DNA of 64,000 bases from an uncultured Clostridia bacterium (lineage in GTDB: Bacteria; Bacillota; Clostridia; Peptostreptococcales; Anaerovoracaceae). Shown piece by piece: positions 1 to 9,484 of this stretch; the first letter of the stretch is position 1, and the number at the start of each line of letters is the position of its first letter. The position numbers were made by a program, and so were the translations under genes. The notes below the pieces were generated by a model that did not search any database, was not told the DNA's origin, and was given only the letters and a program-made list of their open reading frames with translations. The stretch is from NCBI GenBank assembly GCA_947302715.1, contig CAMYVY010000005.1, forward strand, positions 36,382 to 100,381, written 5' to 3'.

Positions 1-194
1 TATGACATGGCATAGCCTGCATCATTTAAATAACCAAGGCTCTCAAGTTCCTCTATCAAGGGCTCTATTTCGCCAAGAGAAAATTCCTCCTTAAGGAGTA
101 TATCGCGAAGTTCCTTTTTTGTCCTTCCTCTATGCGCGAGCTTTCTTAGAGCAATAGACCTTATATCTTTTTCTTTTTTATTTTCGGATTCCAT
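1..194 (-). CDS. recX: RecX-like regulatory protein, N-terminal part (runs off the window edge)
   Basis: Manual minus-strand translation MESENKKEKDIRSIALRKLAHRGRTKKELRDILLKEEFSLGEIEPLIEELESLGYLNDAGYAMS; resembles the first RecX helical repeat (R-S-ELR..L..LGYLND..YA). Confidence 0.6.
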   Translation of the reverse strand, partial: MESENKKEKDIRSIALRKLAHRGRTKKELRDILLKEEFSLGEIEPLIEELESLGYLNDAGYAMS

Positions 195-215
195 AATCAC
201 TCAAGTTCGCTAACT

Positions 216-776
216 CTATATGAATACTGCCTTATATTCCTTGTCGACTGCACAAATCCCAAGCTTATAGCCCTCAAGTTCTTCGATGCTCGTATTAAAA
301 ACGAAAAACTCTCTACTTTTATAATCGATGCATGTTACTTCGTTCATGCTATCATCAACAAAGCTCGGAGGATTTGAGAAAAAGCCCTTTCCGGTCATCT
401 TTCCATACGCTTCTTTTTTAGTCCAAATATCGTAAAACGCCTGCGCCTTGAATAAGTCAACATATTCCGCTTCCCTTTCGGTGAAAAAACGTTTCGCTAT
501 TTTAGTAAAGGCTACGGTCCTCTCAATCTGAATATCAAGACCGCATCTGTCCTTGGAAAACAGAGCAGCCCAATAATCGCCGCTATGAGAAACGGAGAAC
601 TCGATATCATCCACATTCAAATAAGGTCTGCCCTCGGGTTCTTCCAGAATTTTTGCCTGCTTTATTGACGCTGTGGGTATTCCTTCTTTTTCCGCAAAGT
701 CATAGGCTAAATCGAGTAGCATAAGCCTTCCGGATTTCTTTGTCTCTTTTCCTTTTTTTATGTAAAGATAATTCAT
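216..776 (-). CDS. 4'-phosphopantetheinyl transferase, Sfp/AcpT type
   Basis: FSVSHSGDYWAALFS, CGLDIQIE, FFTEREAEYV and IWTKKEAYGKMTGKGF motifs. Start placed at MNYLYIKK (776) because the upstream in-frame extension to 827 runs through a palindrome. Confidence 0.85.
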   Translation of the reverse strand: MNYLYIKKGKETKKSGRLMLLDLAYDFAEKEGIPTASIKQAKILEEPEGRPYLNVDDIEFSVSHSGDYWAALFSKDRCGLDIQIERTVAFTKIAKRFFTEREAEYVDLFKAQAFYDIWTKKEAYGKMTGKGFFSNPPSFVDDSMNEVTCIDYKSREFFVFNTSIEELEGYKLGICAVDKEYKAVFI

Positions 777-841
777 AAGAACAATTGGGACGGTTCCCCA
801 TAGGAAACCGTCCCCAATAAGATACATTTATAACTTTTCTG

Positions 842-1141
842 CTACTTTTTTTCTTCAAGTCTTTCCAAGACACGTCTGTAGCCATCTGCCCCATAAGCGA
901 TACATTTATTGATTCTGCTTATGGTTGCGGTTGATGCCTTGGTTTCCTTTTCAATTTCGCTGTAGGTTTTCTTTTGGCTGAGGAGCTTGGCTACCTGCAA
1001 TCTCTGCGATATGGCCCTGATTTCGTTTACAGTGCAGATATCCTCGAAAAACCTATAACAATCCTCCAAATCCTCAAGCGTGAGAATACCTTCAAACAGT
1101 TCATCTAATTCCGGACTTTTAAATTTCGAGTCATACGCCAT
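842..1141 (-). CDS. YerC/YecD family TrpR-related DNA-binding protein
   Basis: 99 aa; LFEGILTLEDLEDCYRFFEDICTVNEIRAISQRLQVAKLL...YSEIEKETKASTATISRINKC, typical YerC/TrpR-like HTH. Confidence 0.85.
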   Translation of the reverse strand: MAYDSKFKSPELDELFEGILTLEDLEDCYRFFEDICTVNEIRAISQRLQVAKLLSQKKTYSEIEKETKASTATISRINKCIAYGADGYRRVLERLEEKK

Positions 1142-1229
1142 CTCTTTTTCTCCTATAATGACTTAAAACACTTGTGACTTTGAGATAAGTATACCACTTT
1201 TACGCGTTAAAGTCAAACAGCAACGACTC

Positions 1230-3593
1230 CTATGACAATAGCCATCCTCTTATATCCGACACACCTGTGAATTTCTCGTATTTGTCGCCTTCGACCAAGA
1301 CCAATGTCGGAGCCTGCATGATGCCGAACTTCTTTACCAAATCCTGAGATTCGTTTGCATCCAAGACCTCATATTCGATCCCCGCTTCATCAAGCATGTT
1401 TCCTGCTATTTTGCAATTGGGACATACAGCGGTTTTGAAAAGGAGCGCCTTCCCTTCAGGAGATGCGGAAACCTCTTCCTGATCAATCGCTTCGTCCTTC
1501 TTTGGTCCGACATGAGTGAGAACAGAATGATTAATATCGTATGTCAATCTGTCCTTGTATTCCTGTGTCTTTCCGACGTTCCAATTCTGTACAGGTCTAT
1601 AGTATCCGGTAATGCGGCTATATACTTCCGCCTTCTCTCCGCAGTGAGGACATACGAACTGTTCTCCCGAGAGATAGCCGTGGTTCTTGCATACGGAATA
1701 TGTTGGCGACATCGTATAATAAGGCAGCTTGTAGTTCTCGGCAATCTTGCGCACCAAGGAAGATGCGGCCTTCCAATCAGGAAGTTTCTCGCCAAGGAAG
1801 GCATGGAATACGGTGCCTGAAGTATATAATGTCTGAAGATCATCCTGAATATCCAGCGCAGAGAAAATGTCCTCGGTATATCCCACCGGCAGATGCGATG
1901 AATTCGTATAATATGGGTCTCCATTCATATTCGCAGTGATGATATCAGAGAATTCTTCGGTATCATGCTTTGCAAATCTATAGGATGTCGATTCTGCCGG
2001 AGTTGCTTCCAAATTGTAAAGATCTCCATACTGTTCCTGGTAATCCGAAAGTCTTTCCCTCATGTGATTGAGCACATCCTGCGTGAACTTCTGCACTCTC
2101 GCATCGGTCATATCGGCGCGCAGCCATTTTGCATTCAAGCCAACCTCATTCATTCCCACCAAGCCAATTGTTGAGAAGTGATTATCAAAGTTACCGAGGT
2201 AGCGCTTTGTATAAGGATAGAGTCCCTGCTCCATAAGCTGAGTGATTACTGTTCTCTTGGTTTTCAAGCTGCGAGCAGAGATATCCATCAGTCTGTCGAG
2301 TCTCTTATAGAAATCCGCTTCATCCTCTGCAAGGTAAGCAATTCTCGGCATATTGATCGTTACAACTCCAATCGAACCCGTTGACTCTCCGGACCCGAAG
2401 AATCCACCGGATTTCTTTCTTAGTTCCCTAAGATCAAGCCTGAGTCTGCAGCACATGGATCTAACGTCGCTCGGTTCCATGTCCGAATTAATGTAATTGG
2501 AGAAATACGGCGTTCCATACTTCGCAGTCATCTCAAAGAGAAGCTTGTTGTTCTCCGTCTCGCTCCAATCGAAGTCATTGGTTATGGAATACGTTGGAAT
2601 TGGATACTGGAAGCCTCTGCCGTTTGCATCGCCCTCAATCATAATCTCGATGAAGGCCTTGTTCACCATATCCATTTCCTTCTGGCAATCTCCATATGTG
2701 AAATCTTGTTCCTTACCACCTACTATGGCCGGGAGATTCTTCATGTCGTTTGGCACGGTCCAATCCAGCGTAATGTTGGAAAATGGAGCCTGTGTGCCCC
2801 ATCTGGATGGGGTGTTCACTCCATATACGAAGGACTGAATGCACTGCTTAACTTCCTTATATGACAGATCATCCTTCTTAACGAATGGTGCCAGATAAGT
2901 ATCAAAGGACGAGAATGCCTGAGCTCCTGCCCATTCATTCTGCATTATTCCCAGGAAGTTAACCATTTGGTTGCAAAGTGTAGATAGATGGGAAGCAGGT
3001 GCGGATGTAATCTTTCCCGGAATTCCCCCAAGTCCTTCCTGAATAAGTTGCTTTAAACTCCAGCCGGCACAATAACCGGTCAGCATCGACATATCGTGAA
3101 TATGAATTTCAGTGTTTCTGTGTGCGTTCGCAATCTCCTCATCATAAACCTCACTGAGCCAATAATTGGCTGTGATTGCGCCCGAATTCGAAAGAATGAG
3201 TCCACCTACGGAATAGGTAACCGTTGAATTTTCCTTAACTCTCCAGTCGTTGATTTTGAGGTAATTGTCTACGATATCCTTGTAATTCAAAAGAGTGGAA
3301 TTGATATTACGTACCTTTTCCCTCTGCTTTCTGTAGAGAATGTACGCTTTTGCAACATCGGCATAGCCCGTTTCGGACAAGACCTTTTCAACGCTGTCTT
3401 GGATTTCCTCTACGGTAATCTTTTCGTCTTTAATTTTATCCACATAATCGGAGGTTACGTTTAGAGCGATAAGATCGATTACACTTGGATGATACTGCTT
3501 ACCCACAGCATCAAATGCTTTTGTGATTGCTGAACTGATTTTGTCGATAGAAAACTCGACAACCTTGCCGTCGCGCTTAACTACTTGGTACAT
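1230..3593 (-). CDS. nrdD: Anaerobic ribonucleoside-triphosphate reductase with C-terminal glutaredoxin/thioredoxin-like domain
   Basis: N-terminal ATP-cone (MYQVVKRDGKVVEFSIDKI), glycyl radical region RITGYYRPVQNWNVGKTQEYKDR, Zn-type CPHC; C-terminal extension KALLFKTAVCPNCKIAGNMLDEAGIEYEVLDANES...GIMQAPTLVLVEGDKYEKFTG. Confidence 0.95.
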   Translation of the reverse strand: MYQVVKRDGKVVEFSIDKISSAITKAFDAVGKQYHPSVIDLIALNVTSDYVDKIKDEKITVEEIQDSVEKVLSETGYADVAKAYILYRKQREKVRNINSTLLNYKDIVDNYLKINDWRVKENSTVTYSVGGLILSNSGAITANYWLSEVYDEEIANAHRNTEIHIHDMSMLTGYCAGWSLKQLIQEGLGGIPGKITSAPASHLSTLCNQMVNFLGIMQNEWAGAQAFSSFDTYLAPFVKKDDLSYKEVKQCIQSFVYGVNTPSRWGTQAPFSNITLDWTVPNDMKNLPAIVGGKEQDFTYGDCQKEMDMVNKAFIEIMIEGDANGRGFQYPIPTYSITNDFDWSETENNKLLFEMTAKYGTPYFSNYINSDMEPSDVRSMCCRLRLDLRELRKKSGGFFGSGESTGSIGVVTINMPRIAYLAEDEADFYKRLDRLMDISARSLKTKRTVITQLMEQGLYPYTKRYLGNFDNHFSTIGLVGMNEVGLNAKWLRADMTDARVQKFTQDVLNHMRERLSDYQEQYGDLYNLEATPAESTSYRFAKHDTEEFSDIITANMNGDPYYTNSSHLPVGYTEDIFSALDIQDDLQTLYTSGTVFHAFLGEKLPDWKAASSLVRKIAENYKLPYYTMSPTYSVCKNHGYLSGEQFVCPHCGEKAEVYSRITGYYRPVQNWNVGKTQEYKDRLTYDINHSVLTHVGPKKDEAIDQEEVSASPEGKALLFKTAVCPNCKIAGNMLDEAGIEYEVLDANESQDLVKKFGIMQAPTLVLVEGDKYEKFTGVSDIRGWLLS

Positions 3594-3653
3594 GATTACC
3601 CCTTTCCGAACTATAATTTTTGCTTAAAAAAATCGCATTTATCGCAATTATTA

Positions 3654-3682
3654 TGATAAAAAAAGGGCAGAACGCCCTTTCG
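3654..3682 (-). terminator. Intrinsic terminator-like hairpin (or attenuator) between nrdG and nrdD
   Basis: Minus strand AAGGGCGTTCTGCCCTTTTTTT: GC stem followed by a T-run. Confidence 0.75.
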
Positions 3683-3696
3683 AAGTGAGCAATATT

Positions 3697-3763
3697 ACTT
3701 TATCACTATCCCAAACCAATGTCAATATATAGTGGTAAGTATTTTTCAAAAAACTATATCTTG
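3697..3763 (-). promoter_or_regulatory. Predicted nrdD promoter with two NrdR-box-like sites
   Basis: Minus strand TTGACA-N17-TAAAGT (3725-3697). NrdR core CwAtATaTwG seen as CTATATATTG (minus, 3723-3732) and CTATATCTTG (plus, 3754-3763), centres 31 bp apart. Confidence 0.6.
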
Positions 3764-3821
3764 TGCAATTTTAAAATCTGTCTTGACATTGAAATATCAA
3801 TGTTTTGGAGCATAACAGCCC

Positions 3822-4514
3822 CTAATCGGTCCCCCTAATAAGTGCCTCCTCCACATAGTCGGACACTATATCCCGGTATCGGTTCAAATCGTCTATGCTC
3901 GGAGAAGAGAGATTATGGTTTGGAACCGTATCCCTATCTACAAAGGATTGCAGAAAGTATTTCTTGGCACCTTCTATCATATGCCCTATTCCGTGAAAGG
4001 AATTATCGTCATGGTATTCGTTTATGACCGTGGTACGAAATTCATAAGGAAGATTGGAATTAATGATGAGCGATATGCTTTCCATTATTGAATCGGTATC
4101 GAGAGCGATGAGACCTGCGGTTTCCGCATATTTCTCAGGAGAATTCTTAATGTCCATCGCGATATAATTCACAAGCTTTTGCTTAATAAGAAGCTCCAAC
4201 ATCCGAGGATGATTACCGTTGGTATCCAGCTTGACCAGGAATCCTTTATCGCGAATATTTGCGATGAAGTCGGGCAAATCCTTTCTAAGACACGGCTCAC
4301 CACCTGTTATTGCAACTCCATCAAGAAGGCCTCTCCGCTTCTTTAAGAAATCAAAGAATTCCTCGTCACTCATTCCGTGGTTGCCGCTCCACTCCACAAG
4401 CTCGAAATTATGACAAAAAGGACATCTGAAATCACACCCTCCGAGAAACACGGTGCACGCAACATGTTCCGGATAATCTAAAAGTGTCATCTTCTGAAGT
4501 CCTTGAATATTCAT
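3822..4514 (-). CDS. nrdG: Anaerobic ribonucleotide reductase activating protein (radical SAM)
   Basis: CxxxCxxC motif GGCDFRCPFCHNFELV, TGGEPCLRKDL; 230 aa. Confidence 0.9.
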   Translation of the reverse strand: MNIQGLQKMTLLDYPEHVACTVFLGGCDFRCPFCHNFELVEWSGNHGMSDEEFFDFLKKRRGLLDGVAITGGEPCLRKDLPDFIANIRDKGFLVKLDTNGNHPRMLELLIKQKLVNYIAMDIKNSPEKYAETAGLIALDTDSIMESISLIINSNLPYEFRTTVINEYHDDNSFHGIGHMIEGAKKYFLQSFVDRDTVPNHNLSSPSIDDLNRYRDIVSDYVEEALIRGTD

Positions 4515-5695
4515 CCCTTAATCGCTTTAATTGCTTCCTCCAACTGCAAATCCTCATGTCCCGAAGCAGGATTCGAAACCGTTTTGTCGGGAGTGACCCC
4601 TACGCCGTCAATCTTGGTGTCTCCATCACAAAAGAATTCGTTTGTAGTAAGATTCACTGCGCTTCCGTCATCATATACATGGGTCTCCTGAATGAGCCCT
4701 TTTCCATAAGTGGTGGTTCCCACAAGCACTCCCGCATCGGCATTTTTAATGCTTAATGCAACCATTTCGGCTGTACTTGCAGTATTCTCATTCACGAGAA
4801 CCGCTATCTTAAGATTGGTTTTAATGCTGTCCGAATTATAGTTTTCCCTCTCGCCGGCCTTGTTCACGGTATATGCAACGAGGGATTCAGGCAGGATTCT
4901 GTCCGCAACCTTCACTCCTTCATCAAAGAGTCCGCCGGGATTGTCGCGAAGGTCAATAATAACACCGTCCACATTTCCCTTTTCAAATCCGGAAATAGCC
5001 GTTTCAAATAAGCCATAGGTATCGGTTCCGAATGACCTGATCTTGATATATCCCAAATTCTCCTCACTAAGAGTGCGACTGTCCACGCTCGCACCTGTCA
5101 CATCGCCCCTTATCACGGAGAACGTCATCTCTTCCTCATCTCTAAGTATCGTTATATCAACCTTCGAACCGGGATTTCCCTTAAGCGCTTCTATCAGTTC
5201 TTCCGATGTGTCATATGTTTTTCCATCAACGCTTAGTATAAGATCCCCCTCAAGTATTCCGGCAACCGAAGCCGGTCCACCCTGAATAACTTCGGTAATC
5301 ATATAACCATCTTCACCATCTTCATCCCTGTCGATAAAAACGATTCCCGTTCCGGTAAACGTGTTGTTTAATCCCTGTTGAAGCTGCTTCAATTCCTCTG
5401 CATTCATATACCTCGAATAGGGGTCATCAAGGCTGTCAAGCATGCTTCTGTAAACCCCCTCCATCTGAAACTCTCTGTCATATTCCTTTAAATACGATTG
5501 GCTGATAAGGCTGTCAATCTCCTCTATCTTGGAAAGCGCATAGTCCTCTTCCTCAGCGACCGGAGGAGCCGCTTCCTTCTTTGTTATCTCATAACCTGAC
5601 ATCTTTATAAACAAAGCCAAACAGGCCATGGTCAAAGCCACGGCAAAGAGCATAACCGTTATTACCAAAATTGTTGTTGAGCCTTTGTTTTTCAT
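4511..5695 (-). CDS. S41 family C-terminal processing peptidase with PDZ domain
   Basis: PDZ segment (GTGIVFIDRD...GGPASVAGILEGDLILSVDGK), catalytic NTASTAEMVA and TYGKGLIQ. Start at MKNKGSTT. Confidence 0.9.
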   Translation of the reverse strand: MKNKGSTTILVITVMLFAVALTMACLALFIKMSGYEITKKEAAPPVAEEEDYALSKIEEIDSLISQSYLKEYDREFQMEGVYRSMLDSLDDPYSRYMNAEELKQLQQGLNNTFTGTGIVFIDRDEDGEDGYMITEVIQGGPASVAGILEGDLILSVDGKTYDTSEELIEALKGNPGSKVDITILRDEEEMTFSVIRGDVTGASVDSRTLSEENLGYIKIRSFGTDTYGLFETAISGFEKGNVDGVIIDLRDNPGGLFDEGVKVADRILPESLVAYTVNKAGERENYNSDSIKTNLKIAVLVNENTASTAEMVALSIKNADAGVLVGTTTYGKGLIQETHVYDDGSAVNLTTNEFFCDGDTKIDGVGVTPDKTVSNPASGHEDLQLEEAIKAIKG

Positions 5696-5706
5696 TCCGT
5701 ATTTTT

Positions 5707-7368
5707 TCAGTTTTCCCTTATGTCTTCCAAATTTAGCTGAATATATTCTCTGTCGTTCCAAGTTTGCGACTCGAGAAATCCCACCGCCTCAACATAGCTG
5801 TCATTGACGTTTTTCTCCAAAATCGCCTCGGTTCTGTCCGCATTCTTAAAGTCAAGGCATCTTATCTGTCCGCCATTATCCATGTAAGCATTTACCCTGA
5901 GGAATTGGCCTTCCTGACCCATTCTGGAACATGCGGGGTTCTTTATCTTTAAGCCTATGACGGGCCTGGGATTGTCCTTTCCAAACGGTTCAAGCTTATT
6001 CTGAAGTCGTATAAACTCGAAGTCAACATCAACTCCATCCAAAACCACCTCGGGGTTTATGCGATGGTGAAAAGCTTCTTCATTGGTATTATATAGTTCC
6101 TCGGTTTCCTTTTTCAGTGCATCTTCAAGTTCTCCGAGCTTGCTACCCTCTATCGTAAAGCCGCAGGCAGCCGCATGACCTCCGAATCTCAGGAACAAAT
6201 CACTATGCTTGTTAAGGAGAGCAAAGAGATTTACACCATCCGGGCTCCTTCCCGTTCCTTTGTACAGACCATCCTCTATAGCTGTAACTATAATCGCAGG
6301 AAGTTTATACTTATCCTTGAGTCGCCCTGCAACTATGCCTATTACACCTTCATGAGCGCTCTCAAGTTTGACAAAGACATAATGTCTGTTTTCGTCGTTA
6401 TAACCATCAAGAAGAATCTCCGAATCCTTGACGAGTTCATCCTGAACCGAGCGCCTCCTTTTGTTACACTCCATCAGTCTCTCAGCCATTTCGGCTGCTC
6501 TTTCGGGTTCCCCGGTCTGCATGAGTCTTGCTGCCAATGTGGCATCTTCCATTCGACCAGCAGCATTAATATGTGGAACTATTACAAACGAAACAAGCTT
6601 GGAATTGATTTCTCCGGGCTTAAGTCCCGTCTTTTCTATGAGTGCTTTTAGTCCAACCCTTTCAGTTATATTTAAAGCTCTCAGACCATATTTTGCAAGC
6701 GTTCTGTTTTCATCAACAAGCGGCACTATATCGCCGATGGTTCCTATTCCCACCAAGTCCAAATTTCTTGTAAGCACATGCTTTGAAAGGCCAACAGTCT
6801 CAACCAAGGCCTGAGCAAGTTTAAATGCCACACCGACTCCCGCAAGATACTTAAACGGATAATTGCAGTCGGGATGCTGAGGGTCTATTAGTAGGCAGTC
6901 AGGTATTTCATCCCTAATCGCATGATGATCAGTAATGAGTAGATCAAGTCCTATTTCCTTTGCATGCCTTGCTTCTTCGACGGATGTACAGCCGCAATCA
7001 ACGGTTATAACGAGATTCGTACCCGCAGCCTTTATTTTATCGAGAGCTGACTTATTTAGTCCATACCCCTCATCAAACCTTGATGGAATATAATAGCTAA
7101 CGTCAGCCCCCAGCTCCAAAAGGACATCTCTCAAAAGCGAAACGGAAGTGACCCCATCGGTATCGTAGTCGCCATAGATGCAGATTTTTTCACCGCTATC
7201 TATTGCAGATAATATTAAATCCACTCCTGCTTCCATATCGTGAAGCAGGAATGGATCGTAGGTTCGTTGAGGTTTGTCCGAGAGGAATTCGTTTATGTCT
7301 TCCTCACTTATAACTCCTCGCTTATTGAGAATTTCTATTATCTTCGGGTTTAGTTCCATTGGAATCAC
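5707..7368 (-). CDS. recJ: Single-stranded-DNA-specific exonuclease RecJ
   Basis: IYGDYDTDGVTS, VITVDCG, LLITDHH, GRMEDATLAARLM, GGHAAACGFTI: DHH/DHHA1 motifs. Confidence 0.93.
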   Translation of the reverse strand: MIPMELNPKIIEILNKRGVISEEDINEFLSDKPQRTYDPFLLHDMEAGVDLILSAIDSGEKICIYGDYDTDGVTSVSLLRDVLLELGADVSYYIPSRFDEGYGLNKSALDKIKAAGTNLVITVDCGCTSVEEARHAKEIGLDLLITDHHAIRDEIPDCLLIDPQHPDCNYPFKYLAGVGVAFKLAQALVETVGLSKHVLTRNLDLVGIGTIGDIVPLVDENRTLAKYGLRALNITERVGLKALIEKTGLKPGEINSKLVSFVIVPHINAAGRMEDATLAARLMQTGEPERAAEMAERLMECNKRRRSVQDELVKDSEILLDGYNDENRHYVFVKLESAHEGVIGIVAGRLKDKYKLPAIIVTAIEDGLYKGTGRSPDGVNLFALLNKHSDLFLRFGGHAAACGFTIEGSKLGELEDALKKETEELYNTNEEAFHHRINPEVVLDGVDVDFEFIRLQNKLEPFGKDNPRPVIGLKIKNPACSRMGQEGQFLRVNAYMDNGGQIRCLDFKNADRTEAILEKNVNDSYVEAVGFLESQTWNDREYIQLNLEDIREN

Positions 7369-7369
7369 A

Positions 7370-8560
7370 TCATGGTAAATAGTAAAGCGGGTCTGTCTGA
7401 ACTCCGTTTACCCTTACTTCAAAGTGGCAATGCGGTCCGGTGGACCAACCTGTCGAACCGGCATAAGCTATAAGCTGACCTTGCTCGACATATTCTCCCG
7501 GGCTAACCAGAAGCTCCGAATTGTGTCCGTAAACCGTCGAATAACCGCTGTCGTGAATCAGGACGACCGCAAGTCCATAACCTCCATACCATCCGGTAGA
7601 GCTCGATACGTATCCGGCCCTTGATGCATAAATGGGAGTATAGTACGGAACGCCGATATCGATTCCTCCGTGGTTGGTGGATCCGATTGGAACGTCATCT
7701 CTATATCCAAAATACGATGTCAAAACTCCGTAGCATGGCCAGATGAATCCGCTCTCGCTGTTATCTGCAAGATACTGATAAATCGCATCTTCCTGATTTG
7801 CGGCTGCAAGCTGTCTCATGAGCTCGGCCTGCTCCTCTGCAAGCTGTGCGGAGAGTCTCTCTCTCTCGGCTTCGTATTCATCCAATCTGGCCTGGATTTC
7901 CTCGATTATTGCCTCGACCTCAGCCTTGGCTGTTTCAGCCTCTGCCTGTTTACCTTCCATGATGCCCATTTCGTTATCCAATTCCTGCTTGGCAACTTCC
8001 ATCTCGGAAAGAATATTTTCTAAAGTCGTATGCTTTTCTTCAAGCTCCTCTAATGTCTGTTGGTCGCTGTCATAGATTCTCTGAACCAGTGAAAGGTTTG
8101 AAAGAAAATCCGAAAAGTTCTTTGAATCAAGGAGAACATCCAGCATACCTACGGAACCGCTCTTATACATATTGCGTAATCTATTACCCAGTCCGCCCTT
8201 TTGTTCGTTGATATCATAACGAATCTTGTCGATGCGGCCGTTCATCTCATCGATTTCCGTCTGCTTTGCATCTATAGTTCCCTGAAGTACGGTGATTTCC
8301 TCATTGATTCCATCAAGGACAGCCTGCTTGCTATCCAGCTCTTCCATCATCTGAGCTCGCTCTGACTTTGCTTCCTCAACCTGTTCCTCAACCTGATTGA
8401 GAGCTTCCTGGGTTGTAAGCTCGGAACCATCGTCCTCACTGCTCTCCTCGTCTGCCTTCGAATTATACGGAAAAGCGAAAATCATGGTTATCGCAAGAAT
8501 CCATATGACGCAGAATTTAAAATATTTATTGATTCCGTTCGTACACTTAATTCCTTTCAT
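7370..8560 (-). CDS. M23 murein hydrolase activator/peptidase with N-terminal coiled coil (EnvC/PcsB-like architecture)
   Basis: Signal peptide, long coiled coil, M23 motifs HGGIDIG and GPHCHFEVRVNG. Confidence 0.9.
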   Translation of the reverse strand: MKGIKCTNGINKYFKFCVIWILAITMIFAFPYNSKADEESSEDDGSELTTQEALNQVEEQVEEAKSERAQMMEELDSKQAVLDGINEEITVLQGTIDAKQTEIDEMNGRIDKIRYDINEQKGGLGNRLRNMYKSGSVGMLDVLLDSKNFSDFLSNLSLVQRIYDSDQQTLEELEEKHTTLENILSEMEVAKQELDNEMGIMEGKQAEAETAKAEVEAIIEEIQARLDEYEAERERLSAQLAEEQAELMRQLAAANQEDAIYQYLADNSESGFIWPCYGVLTSYFGYRDDVPIGSTNHGGIDIGVPYYTPIYASRAGYVSSSTGWYGGYGLAVVLIHDSGYSTVYGHNSELLVSPGEYVEQGQLIAYAGSTGWSTGPHCHFEVRVNGVQTDPLYYLP

Positions 8561-8593
8561 GTCAAACCTCTATCATCGTTTCTATCATCAAAA

Positions 8594-9484
8594 CTATTTA
8601 TCCAAATATCTTCTCATTGACACTATACTTCCGCTGGCACCGATGCTAATACCCATGGCAACAAATATGATTATCAGATTTACTGCCAGGTATGAAGCAG
8701 GAACAGGCGGAGTTCCAAGTATGGTAAGAATCTGCCTTCCTGAGAGCTTGATGGCCTCGTTATATACGAAATATGTTACACCTGCCGCGATAAGCGATGA
8801 GATAATACCTATAACGATACCCTCCACGAGGAAAGGGCCTCTTATGAACCAATTGGTCGCGCCGATATACTTCATGATTGAAATTTCTCGAGCCCTTGCC
8901 AATACAGTCAGCTTAATCGTATTTGAAACAACAACAACGGAAACCACTATCAGGAAGGCCATCAAAATCAGCGCACCTATCTGAAGGAAGTTCGATACCT
9001 TCATAAGCTTGTCGACAGTTTCCTGGAAAAAGCTGATGTCCTCAACCCCGTCCAGGGTTTCCAGATTTTTATACACGTTTTGTGACGATTCCAGAGAATC
9101 CACAGTTACAATTATGGAGTTCGGAAGCGGATTATCTCCCAGGCTTTCGAGCAGATACGCATTCTCTCCCCACCTGCTCTTCAATATGCCGAGTGCTTCC
9201 TCCTTGGACCTGTAAGCTGTTTCTTTAACACCGCCGAATGTCTCGATGGTACTCATCATTACATTGGCTTCCTGTTCAGAAACATCGTCATAGAGATATA
9301 TTTCTATCTTCTCGTAGTCGTTTTTGATAAGCTCCGTTAGAAGGTTGATGTTCACAACTATAACGAAGAATATGCCCAATATGAGCATCATGGCTGTTAT
9401 CGCAAACATCGAAGCGAGAGCCATGCCCTTGTTTCTCCAAATCTGTTGGAAGGCCTGTTTGATATTATAAAGCAGTCTACTCAT
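8594..9484 (-). CDS. ftsX: Cell division protein FtsX
   Basis: Four-TM FtsX-like permease, overlaps ftsE. Confidence 0.92.
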   Translation of the reverse strand: MSRLLYNIKQAFQQIWRNKGMALASMFAITAMMLILGIFFVIVVNINLLTELIKNDYEKIEIYLYDDVSEQEANVMMSTIETFGGVKETAYRSKEEALGILKSRWGENAYLLESLGDNPLPNSIIVTVDSLESSQNVYKNLETLDGVEDISFFQETVDKLMKVSNFLQIGALILMAFLIVVSVVVVSNTIKLTVLARAREISIMKYIGATNWFIRGPFLVEGIVIGIISSLIAAGVTYFVYNEAIKLSGRQILTILGTPPVPASYLAVNLIIIFVAMGISIGASGSIVSMRRYLDK

